Part shown: piece after piece, positions 7,237 through 14,113 of the stretch
How positions within the stretch are numbered: the stretch's first letter is position 1
Layout: every line of letters starts with the position of its first letter
Assembly: GCA_031279175.1 (NCBI GenBank)
Contig: JAITJA010000125.1
Coordinates: 1 to 14,113 of the forward strand
Reading direction: 5' to 3'
DNA length: 14,113 bases
Source of the DNA: Odoribacteraceae bacterium
Lineage (GTDB): Bacteria > Bacteroidota > Bacteroidia > Bacteroidales > Marinifilaceae
Notes under the pieces: model-generated
The model's input: only the letters and a program-made list of their open reading frames with translations
Told to the model about the DNA's origin: nothing
Databases searched by the model: none
Translations under genes and position numbers: made by a program

Positions 7237-8814
7237 TCAAAACTCCGACGTGAAATGAAAAAGTAACCCCTTGTAATTGTCTCTTGCCATCCGGAGCATG
7301 TACTCCGATTCGGCGAGAAAGACATCCCGTCCCTGCTTGTCCGTCGCCATGTACTGTGCCTTGTGGAGCTTGAAGTCAGAGAGGGCGCGCTCGTCGAGCG
7401 CCTCGATCCAGCAGGCCTTGTATAGATTAACGCTTTCCCAGCGACAAGAGGCCCCGTACTCGTGCAGGAGACGGTACTCGATGACCTCGAACTGCAACGC
7501 GCCAACAGTACCGATAATCTTTCGGTTGTTAAACCGGTTGACGAAGAGTTGCGCCACCCCCTCGTCCATGAGCTGGTCAATGCCCTTGGCCAATTGTTTT
7601 GCCTTCATCGGGTCGGCATTCTCGATATACTTGAACAGCTCCGGCGAGAAGCTCGGGATTCCCTTGAAATGGAGCTTCTCGCCCCCCGTGATCGCGTCCC
7701 CGATCTTGAAGTTACCGGTATCGTGTAGCCCGACGATATCCCCCGGGTAGGCCTCGTCGATGATGGACTTTTTCGAGGCCATGAACGCGGTAGGGGTGGA
7801 GAATTTCATCATCTTCCCTTGCCTCACGTGCAGGTAGGGGGTGTTGCGCGCGAAAATCCCGGAGCACACCTTGACAAACGCGACGCGATCCCGGTGATTG
7901 GGATCCATGTTAGCGTGTATCTTGAAAACGAAGCCCGTGAATTTCTCCTCGCCGGGATAGACGACGCGTTCCCCGGTTTTCCTTGGCAGCGGCGAGGGCG
8001 CGATATCGATAAAGCAATCGAGCATCTCCCGTATCCCGAAATTATTCAGGGCGGAGCCAAAGAAAACGGGCGCCACGCTCCCGGAGAGATATTGCTGGTG
8101 ATCGAGCGGCGGGTAGATCCCTCTCGTCATCTCGATATCCTCCCTGAGCTGTTTCGCTGCCCGTTCCCCGAGATACTTGTCGAGGTCCGGCGAATTGACG
8201 TCCCGGATCTCGACGCCTTCTTGTATCGTCTGGATACTGGGAGAGTAGAGGCAAAGGTTCTGCTCGCGGATATTGTAAACGCCCTTGAAGAGTTCACCGC
8301 TCCCGACCGGCCAGCTCAGGGGCGTGACCTTTATTTGCAACTCCTTCTCGATGTCGTCGAGGATATCGAAAGGATCCCCGGCGGGCCTGTCGAGCTTGTT
8401 AACGAAGACGATGATAGGCGTCTCGCGGAGGCGGCACACCTGCATCAGCACGCGGGTTTGTGCCTCGACGCCTTTTGCCGCGTCGATAACGATAATCACG
8501 CTATCGCAGGCGGTCAAGACGCGGAAAGTATCCTCGGCGAAATCCTGGTGACCGGGAGTGTCGAGGATATTAATCTTGATCCCCTTGTACTCGAACCCCA
8601 TGACGGAGGTAGCGACGGAAATCCCGCGTTGCCGTTCGATCTCCATGAAGTCGGACGTTGCCGTTTTCCTGATCTTGTTAGACTTCACGGCCCCGGCGAC
8701 GTGGATAGCGCCGCCGAAAAGGAGTAATTTCTCTGTTAAAGTCGTTTTTCCCGCGTCCGGGTGGCTCACGATGCCGAAGGTACGTCTTCTCTCGATTTCT
8801 TCTTTCAATCCCAC
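7237..8814 (-). CDS. prfC: Peptide chain release factor 3 (GTPase)
   Basis: RF3 is a translational GTPase that removes RF1 or RF2 from the ribosome after peptide release. From the GTG start the 525-residue protein has G1 SHPDAGKTT (17-25), G3 DTPGH (85-89) and G4 NKLD (139-142). The RF3-type run [24 protein letters not shown] follows G1. Length is close to the E. coli protein (529). The frame stays open to an ATG at 8901, but a promoter at 8844-8873 lies within that extension and the extra residues look unlike RF3. The start is therefore GTG at 8814 or TTG at 8808; no ATG is available. The gene stands alone, divergent from lptB. Confidence 0.93.
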   Translation of the reverse strand: MGLKEEIERRRTFGIVSHPDAGKTTLTEKLLLFGGAIHVAGAVKSNKIRKTATSDFMEIERQRGISVATSVMGFEYKGIKINILDTPGHQDFAEDTFRVLTACDSVIIVIDAAKGVEAQTRVLMQVCRLRETPIIVFVNKLDRPAGDPFDILDDIEKELQIKVTPLSWPVGSGELFKGVYNIREQNLCLYSPSIQTIQEGVEIRDVNSPDLDKYLGERAAKQLREDIEMTRGIYPPLDHQQYLSGSVAPVFFGSALNNFGIREMLDCFIDIAPSPLPRKTGERVVYPGEEKFTGFVFKIHANMDPNHRDRVAFVKVCSGIFARNTPYLHVRQGKMMKFSTPTAFMASKKSIIDEAYPGDIVGLHDTGNFKIGDAITGGEKLHFKGIPSFSPELFKYIENADPMKAKQLAKGIDQLMDEGVAQLFVNRFNNRKIIGTVGALQFEVIEYRLLHEYGASCRWESVNLYKACWIEALDERALSDFKLHKAQYMATDKQGRDVFLAESEYMLRMARDNYKGLLFHFTSEF

Positions 8815-8843
8815 GATACTACAATGTTTTTGGTTACGGGCGG

Positions 8844-8873
8844 CAAAGGTACGCGTTATTTTCGACGGGCAAA
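8844..8873 (-). promoter_or_regulatory. Promoter of prfC
   Basis: On the minus strand TTTG (8873-8870) and TACCTTTG (8851-8844) are 18 nt apart, an almost perfect Bacteroidota promoter. Transcription would begin near 8838, leaving a leader of about 25-30 nt before GTG 8814 or TTG 8808. This decides against any translation start upstream of 8838. Confidence 0.7.
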
Positions 8874-8960
8874 CGGACGCGAGCGACCCGCGACGAGCCA
8901 TCCCTTCTCCTCCCCACGTGTTTTTCAGTTCGCGTGCCGGGTAAAACGAGATTAATCGTG

Positions 8961-8968
8961 TACATTCG
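8961..8968 (+). promoter_or_regulatory. Possible -7 element of lptB
   Basis: TACATTCG differs from TAnnTTTG at one base and lies 23 nt before the lptB ATG. It shares TTCGCG with the tRNA promoters of this window. No -33 box is visible at 19-20 nt, so the call is weak. Confidence 0.35.
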
Positions 8969-8991
8969 CGGGGGATAATAAAAAATCAAGC

Positions 8992-9723
8992 ATGATACTA
9001 CGAGCAGAACACTTGGTGAAGCGATATAAAAGTCGCACGGTAGTCAAAGATGTTTCCATCCAGGTGGAACAAGGAGAGATCGTCGGGTTATTAGGCCCGA
9101 ACGGCGCCGGGAAGACGACCGCTTTCTACATGATTGTCGGGTTGATTCGCGCGAACGGGGGGCGGATCTTCCTCGATGACGTGGAAATCACCCGGGAACC
9201 GGTGTACCGGCGGGCGCAACGCGGGGTGGGATACCTGGCCCAGGAAGCCTCCGTCTTTCGACAGATGAGCGTGGAAGACAATATCCGGTCGGTGCTCGAG
9301 ATGAGTTCCTTCCCGAAAGACTACCAGCGGGATCGCCTCGAGGAGATGCTCGAAGAGTTCGGCCTCCAGCACATCCGGAAGAGCAAGGGAATCCAACTCT
9401 CCGGGGGGGAACGACGGCGGACGGAAATCGCGCGCGCGCTGTCGATCTCGCCGAAGTTTATCTTGCTGGACGAGCCGTTCGCTGGCGTCGACCCGATCGC
9501 CGTGGAGGATATACAAGGCATCGTCGAGCGCTTGAAAGATAAGAATATCGGGATACTCATCACGGATCATAACGTGCAGGAGACGCTGAGCATCACCGAT
9601 CGCGCCTACTTGCTCTACGACGGGCGCATCCTGCAATCGGGCACTGCCGAGTATCTCGCCGGGGACCCGGAGGTGCGCCGCGTGTACCTCGGGCGTAACT
9701 TTGAACTCCGGAGGAATAAATGA
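8992..9723 (+). CDS. lptB: LPS export ABC transporter ATP-binding protein
   Basis: LptB is the cytoplasmic ATPase of the LptB2FGC complex, which drives lipopolysaccharide from the inner membrane to the outer membrane. The 243-residue protein shows Walker A GPNGAGKT (35-42), Q-loop Gln84, signature LSGGE (136-140) followed by [10 protein letters not shown], Walker B FILLDE (156-161) and switch His193. AFYMIVGLI after Walker A and FAGVDPIAV after Walker B are LptB hallmarks that separate it from amino-acid transporter ATPases. It follows a possible promoter at 8961. The other lpt genes are not in the window. The tRNA-Leu gene starts 50 nt after its stop. Confidence 0.95.
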   Translation: MILRAEHLVKRYKSRTVVKDVSIQVEQGEIVGLLGPNGAGKTTAFYMIVGLIRANGGRIFLDDVEITREPVYRRAQRGVGYLAQEASVFRQMSVEDNIRSVLEMSSFPKDYQRDRLEEMLEEFGLQHIRKSKGIQLSGGERRRTEIARALSISPKFILLDEPFAGVDPIAVEDIQGIVERLKDKNIGILITDHNVQETLSITDRAYLLYDGRILQSGTAEYLAGDPEVRRVYLGRNFELRRNK

Positions 9724-9728
9724 AAGAG

Positions 9729-9758
9729 TTGGGGATTTTGAAAAAAAAGGTATCTTCG
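9729..9758 (+). promoter_or_regulatory. Promoter of tRNA-Leu and probably tig
   Basis: TTG (9729-9731) and TATCTTCG (9751-9758) are 19 nt apart; the -7 box has one mismatch to TAnnTTTG. It ends 15 nt before the tRNA. No separate promoter is seen in the 20 nt between the tRNA and the trigger factor gene. Confidence 0.55.
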
Positions 9759-9773
9759 CGGCGTCCAAATCCG

Positions 9774-9855
9774 GCGGGCGTGGCGAAATTGGTAGACGCG
9801 CTAGACTTAGGATCTAGAGCCGAAAGGCGTGGGGGTTCGAGTCCCTTCGTCCGCA
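9774..9855 (+). tRNA. tRNA-Leu (anticodon UAG)
   Basis: This is a class II tRNA of 82 nt. The acceptor stem GCGGGCG (9774-9780) pairs with CGTCCGC (9848-9854), with one G-T pair and discriminator A at 9855. The anticodon stem is CTAGA (9801-9805) with TCTAG (9813-9817), around CTTAGGA with anticodon TAG at 9808-9810. The long variable arm GCCGAAAGGC and the T loop GTTCGAGTC are present. CCA is not encoded. It stands 20 nt upstream of tig, so processing of a shared transcript would release the mRNA. Confidence 0.96.
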
Positions 9856-9875
9856 CGAAATAATAAATTACAGTT

Positions 9876-11231
9876 ATGAGCGTAACACACTATACCATCG
9901 ATTCCATGCACGGGCAACTCAAAGTCGAAATAGAAAAGGAAAGCTACGAGGAAACCGTGGAAAACGTGCTGAAGGATTACCAGCGCACCAGGAACTTTCA
10001 CGGCTTCCGCAAGGGAAAAACCCCTCTCGGGGTCATCAAGAAGATGTTCGGGAAAATGGTGCTGGAAGACGAGTTGCACAAGATCGCGTTGCACGAAATG
10101 TTGGATTTTATCAGGGAAAACAACTTGCATATCATCGGCGACCCGCTCCACGACGAGGGAAAAGATAAAATAGACTTCGGCCTGGAAAAGCAAGAGATCG
10201 TTTACGACATCGCCTACGAGCCGGAGATAAACACCCGGCTGGGCAAGGAAGATCACGTCCCGTTTTACACGCTGCTGGTCGACGAAAAGATGATCGACGA
10301 GGAGGTAAATAAAGCCCTGGCGCGCGGTGGCGAGATGGTAAGCGTGGAGCAAGTGACAAACGCGGATCTCGTGAAGGGTGAAATGGTAGAGTTGAATGCC
10401 GGGGGAACGGAGAAAACCGGGGGATTGCGCGTGGGAAACGCGTCGCTGCTGGTCTCGCGAATCACGGACGAGGCAACGCTCGAGGCCCTGGCCGGGGCGA
10501 CGATAGGAAGCCGGGTAGTAATCAACCTGTCGCGCGCGTGTCCCGACAAGACCGATCTCGCGGCCATGCTGGATGTTAAAAAGGAAGAGGCCGAGGAAAT
10601 CACATCTGATTTCGCCTTGACGATTAACGATATTAAACGGTACGTGCCGGCCACCCCAACGAAAGAGTTCTTCGACAAGAACTACGGGGAAGGAGCGGTG
10701 AAAAGCCTGGAAGAGTTCCGGGAAAAAATCAGCGAGGAATTAAGCGTACAGTTCCGGGGATACAGTGACGCCCACTTCACGATGGACGTGCGGGACAAGG
10801 TGCTCGAGAAAAACCCGGGAATAGTCCTGCCAAACGATTTTGTCAAAAGGTGGCTCGTGGCAAGGAGAAACCAGGCCGCGCTGGATCTACTGGAAAGCAA
10901 TAACGACGTCTACCGGGACGAGTATATCTGGCAGACCGCCAGGAACGCGATGGTGAAAGAATACGACATCCAGGTGACAGACGAGGAGAGGAAGGAAGTC
11001 GCGATCTCTGTTGCTAACTCCCACCTGCAACAATACGGCATTTATAACCTCTCCCCGGGGCAGCTGGATGAAATAGCAGAAAAATGGCTGTCCAACGAGG
11101 ATAAAGCAAGGGAGTTCACCAAGAAAGGAGAGGACTACAAGCTCTTCGACCACATCAAGAACAGCGTCACCATAGACGAGCGAAAATTACCGCTGGAAGA
11201 ATTTAAATCATTATTTCAACGCGGGAAATAA
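9876..11231 (+). CDS. tig: Trigger factor, ribosome-bound chaperone
   Basis: Trigger factor binds ribosomal protein L23 at the exit tunnel and shields new chains. The 451-residue protein has the ribosome-docking signature GFRKGKTP (43-50) within an N-terminal domain of about 115 residues, followed by a PEI motif in EPEINTRLG. The middle (about 150-245) shows no clear FKBP active-site pattern, so peptidyl-prolyl isomerase activity is doubtful, as in other Bacteroidota homologues I know. The rest is charged and helical, as in the C-terminal cradle. It lies 20 nt after tRNA-Leu. clpP and clpX, which often follow tig, are absent here. Confidence 0.93.
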   Translation: MSVTHYTIDSMHGQLKVEIEKESYEETVENVLKDYQRTRNFHGFRKGKTPLGVIKKMFGKMVLEDELHKIALHEMLDFIRENNLHIIGDPLHDEGKDKIDFGLEKQEIVYDIAYEPEINTRLGKEDHVPFYTLLVDEKMIDEEVNKALARGGEMVSVEQVTNADLVKGEMVELNAGGTEKTGGLRVGNASLLVSRITDEATLEALAGATIGSRVVINLSRACPDKTDLAAMLDVKKEEAEEITSDFALTINDIKRYVPATPTKEFFDKNYGEGAVKSLEEFREKISEELSVQFRGYSDAHFTMDVRDKVLEKNPGIVLPNDFVKRWLVARRNQAALDLLESNNDVYRDEYIWQTARNAMVKEYDIQVTDEERKEVAISVANSHLQQYGIYNLSPGQLDEIAEKWLSNEDKAREFTKKGEDYKLFDHIKNSVTIDERKLPLEEFKSLFQRGK

Positions 11232-11948
11232 CAACCGGGAAATAACCCCGGGATCTCGCCACGCTTCCTGCCAAAAAGTAACCATCACGACCGCGGGACA
11301 ACCGCGACAAACAAACTATTCATCGCGTATCGCGTCGGGACGGCGCTCTCCTTCTAACCGCTTATCTCTCGAAAACAGAAGCGCGCGAATGAAAAGAAAT
11401 GGTAGACCATCCCGTGGATTCGATTAGCCGCCCGGGATTCATCTCCTCTCGTGGCGACCGCGTCATCCTGTCGGGATCCGTTCAACCCATCTGGCATCGT
11501 TATCAACATGGCGACGCGCCCGCTCGCCCGTCTTTTACCCGGGGGCAAGGCCCCTTGAATTACCGGGTATACAACAGATCGGCCTGTACGCGAAGGCCAC
11601 ATCCTTAAAAGACATGCAAGAGAAAAGGGCAGACCTCCCGTTACGCGATAAAACCCTTGTTGACGATTAGAACGGGCCCCCCCGCGAGATACGCGAGACC
11701 GGCAAATTCCCCGGGACGACCTCCTACAATGCAAAACGCGAGAAAATACATCATCTCGGGTACGATGATAGAGATAACGGCACGCTCTTCCACGTCGGCA
11801 ACATGCAAAAACGCCCCCGTTACCCCCGCGATCTTGCCATTCATTCAAGGCAACTTCTTTCGCGCCCCCCGCTAACACGAATTCCCCCCGGTCGACCTCG
11901 TCCGCGGGACAAAAACGCCCCCCCGTCTCCCCCCTCGCCTTCAAAAAG
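11232..11948. other. Long gap without a convincing gene; possible relic
   Basis: About 700 bp between tig and the next promoter. A 5-bp hairpin (11235-11239 with 11247-11251) follows the tig stop but has no T-run. A 196-residue minus-strand open frame (11354-11944) is rich in Arg, Cys and Gly and looks random. A shorter minus frame (11641-11844, 67 codons) begins directly after an in-frame stop; it reads as two hydrophobic stretches joined by GGRPGEFAGLAYLAGG and ends in LIVNKGFIA. It could be the remnant of a membrane protein, but I cannot assign a family. No RNA gene or repeat is seen. Confidence 0.4.
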
Positions 11949-11979
11949 TTTGTATTTTCTATAAAACATCATAACTTGC
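11949..11979 (+). promoter_or_regulatory. Promoter of the GH2 gene
   Basis: TTTG (11949-11952), 19 nt, then TAACTTGC (11972-11979). The -33 box is perfect; the -7 box resembles that of the bio operon (TACCTTGC). Transcription would start near 11986, about 40 nt before the ATG at 12025. Confidence 0.5.
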
Positions 11980-12024
11980 GCGGGACACGCTTGTCACTTG
12001 AATAACCAACAAATATCGAGACGT

Positions 12025-13830
12025 ATGAAAAGAGTACTTACCATCGCGCTCCTGGCGCTATCATTCAACCTGGCGGGGACAGCTGGAGAGCTTCCCCTGC
12101 TGGCACACGTCCACGGCCGTTCATTCGCGAGCCTGAACGGAAAGTGGAACTACGTGATCGACCCCCTCGAGAACGGGTACTACGATTATCGCATGAAACC
12201 GCTGAGAAACGGGTTCTTCGTGAACGCCAAGGCGACCAGGCCAGGCGACCTCGTGGAGTATAACCTGGACGCGTCGCCGACGATGGACATCCCCTCCGAC
12301 TGGAACACGCGGGACGAGAAATTATTCTTCTACGAGGGAACCGTCTGGTTCAAGCGCGACTTCAAGATCGGCAAGCAAGAGGGAAAAAAATACCTGCTCT
12401 ACTTCGGCGCGGTCAACTACTCGGCAAAAGTCTGGGTCAACGGGAAAAAAGCCGGCGAGCACGTGGGGGGGTACACCCCTTTTAACTTCGACGTGACCGG
12501 GCTCGTCGTCGACGGGGACAACTTCGTCGTCGTCAAGGTCGACAACAAGCGACACCAGGACGCCGTCCCGACGCTAAACATGGACTGGTGGAACTACGGC
12601 GGGATCACCCGCGAGGTCATGCTCGTCGAGCTACCAGAAACATACATCGAGGACTACACCGTGCAATTATCGAAAGGCCGTTACGACCTGATCACCGGCG
12701 TCGCGCGGCTAAACGACTCGCTACCCGGCCGCGAGATCACGCTCTCGATACCAGGGCTGGGCGTCACGCGCGTCGCGCGGACGGACTCCCGGGGTGAGGC
12801 GCGATTCGAGATCAAGGCAAGACCGCGATTGTGGAGCCCCGCGTCGCCAGAGCTCTACGACGTGATCATCTCGAACGACGGCGAGACAATCCGCGACCAG
12901 ATCGGGTTCCGGCAAATCGAAACCCGAGGAAAACAACTCCTGCTCAACGGCAAACAGATCTTCCTGCGCGGGGTAAGCATCCACGAGGAAGCCCCCTTCC
13001 ACCAGGGCCGCGCGTGGTCCGTGGATCACGCCATGACGCTCCTCGGGTGGGCAAAAGAAATGGGATGCAACTACGTCAGGCTGGCACACTACCCCCACAA
13101 CGAGCACATGGTACGCGCCGCCGAACGCCTGGGAATCATGGTATGGTCGGAAATCCCCGTCTACTGGACAATCTCCTGGGAAAACGAGAACACTTACTTG
13201 AATGCCGAACGGCAATTGCACGACATGATCACGCGCGATCGCAACCGTTGCGCCGTCATCATCTGGTCGATCGCCAACGAAACGCCTCATGGCGAGGCGC
13301 GCGACCGTTTCCTCGCCCGTCTCGCCGGGCGCGCCAGGGCCATGGACAACACGCGGCTAATCAGCATGGCGATGGAGGTGACCAGCGACAACCGGGGCGT
13401 GAACACGCTTAACGACAACATGAACGAGCACGTCGACGTGATCAGTTTCAACGAGTACGTCGGCTGGTATCGCGGAAACAACGAGAGCGCCCGCGCGATG
13501 ACATGGATAGTGCCTTACGACAAACCGGTTATCATTAGCGAGTTCGGCGGGGGAGCCCTACAGGGCACGCGCGGCGAGAAAACGCGCCGCTGGACGGAGG
13601 AGTACCAGGAGGAGTTGTACCGCGTCAACCTGGAGATGCTCGACAAGATCGAGGGATTATCCGGTCTCTCGCCGTGGATACTCGTTGATTTTTACTCCCC
13701 GCGCCGCCAGCTCCCGGGCGTGCAAGATTTCTTTAACCGCAAGGGATTAATTTCCAACTGGGGCGTGAAGAAGAAGGCCTTCCGCGTCATGCAGGATTTC
13801 TACGAGAGGAAGGCCCGCGAGATAAAATAG
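12025..13830 (+). CDS. Exported glycoside hydrolase family 2, beta-glucuronidase-like
   Basis: A 601-residue GH2 enzyme. It starts with a signal peptide (MKRVLTIALLALSF..., cleavage around 20-22, no lipobox cysteine), so it is probably periplasmic. Then come the sugar-binding domain (about 35-205), an immunoglobulin-like domain (to about 300) and a TIM barrel. Catalytic features are NYVRLAHYPH (349-358), acid/base Glu419 in WSIANETP, and nucleophile Glu506 in ISEFGGG. FNRKG contains Asn571 and Lys573, an NxK pair like the one that binds the uronate carboxylate in beta-glucuronidases. No long active-site loop of the E. coli GUS type is seen between 376 and 400. The ATG at 12025 is chosen over a TTG at 11998 because it begins the signal peptide. 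No polysaccharide-utilisation genes are adjacent in the window. Family is sure; the uronide substrate is inference. Confidence 0.92.
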   Translation: MKRVLTIALLALSFNLAGTAGELPLLAHVHGRSFASLNGKWNYVIDPLENGYYDYRMKPLRNGFFVNAKATRPGDLVEYNLDASPTMDIPSDWNTRDEKLFFYEGTVWFKRDFKIGKQEGKKYLLYFGAVNYSAKVWVNGKKAGEHVGGYTPFNFDVTGLVVDGDNFVVVKVDNKRHQDAVPTLNMDWWNYGGITREVMLVELPETYIEDYTVQLSKGRYDLITGVARLNDSLPGREITLSIPGLGVTRVARTDSRGEARFEIKARPRLWSPASPELYDVIISNDGETIRDQIGFRQIETRGKQLLLNGKQIFLRGVSIHEEAPFHQGRAWSVDHAMTLLGWAKEMGCNYVRLAHYPHNEHMVRAAERLGIMVWSEIPVYWTISWENENTYLNAERQLHDMITRDRNRCAVIIWSIANETPHGEARDRFLARLAGRARAMDNTRLISMAMEVTSDNRGVNTLNDNMNEHVDVISFNEYVGWYRGNNESARAMTWIVPYDKPVIISEFGGGALQGTRGEKTRRWTEEYQEELYRVNLEMLDKIEGLSGLSPWILVDFYSPRRQLPGVQDFFNRKGLISNWGVKKKAFRVMQDFYERKAREIK

Positions 13831-13874
13831 GATACTGCCCCTCGTCCCCCCGTCCCCCTCCCGGGAATACATTC

Positions 13875-13908
13875 GTTGGCCGCCAACACGTTCCAGTTGG
13901 CGGCCAAC
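13875..13908. repeat. Perfect 13-bp inverted repeat downstream of the GH2 gene
   Basis: GTTGGCCGCCAAC (13875-13887) and GTTGGCGGCCAAC (13896-13908) are exact reverse complements separated by 8 nt. Each arm is itself symmetric (GTTGG, three bases, CCAAC), so a long hairpin or two small ones can form. The arms repeat at a 21-nt offset, matching the period of the arrays in this window. It lies 44 nt after the GH2 stop and could end transcription, but no T-run follows. Confidence 0.8.
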
Positions 13909-13953
13909 TCGCGTTTAGTAGGTCGCTCCCTCGCGTTCCCGGGAGTATCCCCG

Positions 13954-14113
13954 CCACGAAATGTCTCCTCCCCGCCACTAATTGATGCTTCCCCGCCACT
14001 AATTGTTGCTTCCCCGCCTCTAATTGTTGCTTCACCTCCTCTTAATGTTGCTTCACCGCAACTAATTGTTGCTTCCCCGCCACTAATTGATGCTTCCCCG
14101 CCACTAATTGATG
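13954..14113. repeat. Second 21-bp tandem array, running off the window
   Basis: Units begin at 13975, 13996, 14017, 14038, 14059, 14080 and 14101 (the last cut by the window end); a decayed unit lies at 13954-13974. The shared core is CTAATTGWTGCTTCCCCG. Units 1 and 6 are identical; units 3 and 4 diverge most. The sequence is unrelated to the array at 1-147 and lacks its palindrome, yet the period is the same. The minus strand stays open through part of it (about seven residues per unit, such as GKQQLVA), but unit 4 brings a stop (TAA at 14042-14044), so I do not call a gene. Confidence 0.93.

Noticed and set aside
11657..11875. 72-codon plus-strand open frame
   Set aside because: Opposite to the minus-strand candidate, rich in Pro, Arg and Thr, without promoter or motif; a shadow or chance frame.
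11354..11944. 196-codon minus-strand open frame
   Set aside because: Very high Arg, Cys and Gly content with no recognisable motif; it looks like a chance frame in GC-rich DNA.
13787..14035. 82-codon minus-strand frame over the right array (GKQQLVA heptads)
   Set aside because: It starts at a GTG inside the repeat, is cut upstream by a stop in unit 4, overlaps the end of the GH2 gene, and has no promoter.

Overview
The window looks like chromosomal DNA of a GC-rich member of the Bacteroidota, probably Bacteroidales. Several genes are preceded by the -33/-7 promoter form of that phylum (TTTG, about 19 nt, then TAnnTTTG or a close variant). Shine-Dalgarno sequences are mostly absent, and the trigger factor, RF3, U32 protein and glycoside hydrolase family 2 protein are all of Bacteroidota type as I recognise them. 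I cannot name the genus from sequence alone.

Layout. At 1-147 lies a tandem array of seven 21-bp units built on the palindrome TGTCCCGGGACA. It is followed by a tRNA-Pro(UGG) gene with its promoter and a hairpin terminator. Converging on it from the right is a tightly overlapping minus-strand operon, read 6818 down to 446: bioA, bioF, bioG, bioC, bioD and a U32-family (RlhA-like) gene. BioC and BioG make the pimeloyl-ACP precursor; BioF, BioA and BioD carry it to dethiobiotin. bioB, the last step, is not in the window. The operon promoter lies near 6901-6931 and is overlapped by a perfect 12-bp palindrome. Divergent from it is a 66-residue two-helix membrane protein of unknown function.

Next come prfC (release factor 3, minus strand) and, divergently, lptB (ATPase of the LPS exporter). 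A tRNA-Leu(UAG) gene stands 20 nt before the trigger factor gene, with one promoter probably serving both. The 766-bp stretch after the trigger factor has no convincing gene, although a degraded one may lie there. The last gene encodes an exported GH2 enzyme with a beta-glucuronidase-like active site. The window closes with a perfect 13-bp inverted repeat and a second, unrelated 21-bp tandem array that runs off the end.

Most genes are core metabolism, translation, folding and envelope functions. The unusual parts are non-coding: 21-bp-period arrays of different sequence at both ends, the palindrome in the bio promoter, and the U32 stop codon lying inside the tRNA terminator hairpin. I see no mobile element, CRISPR array or defence system.
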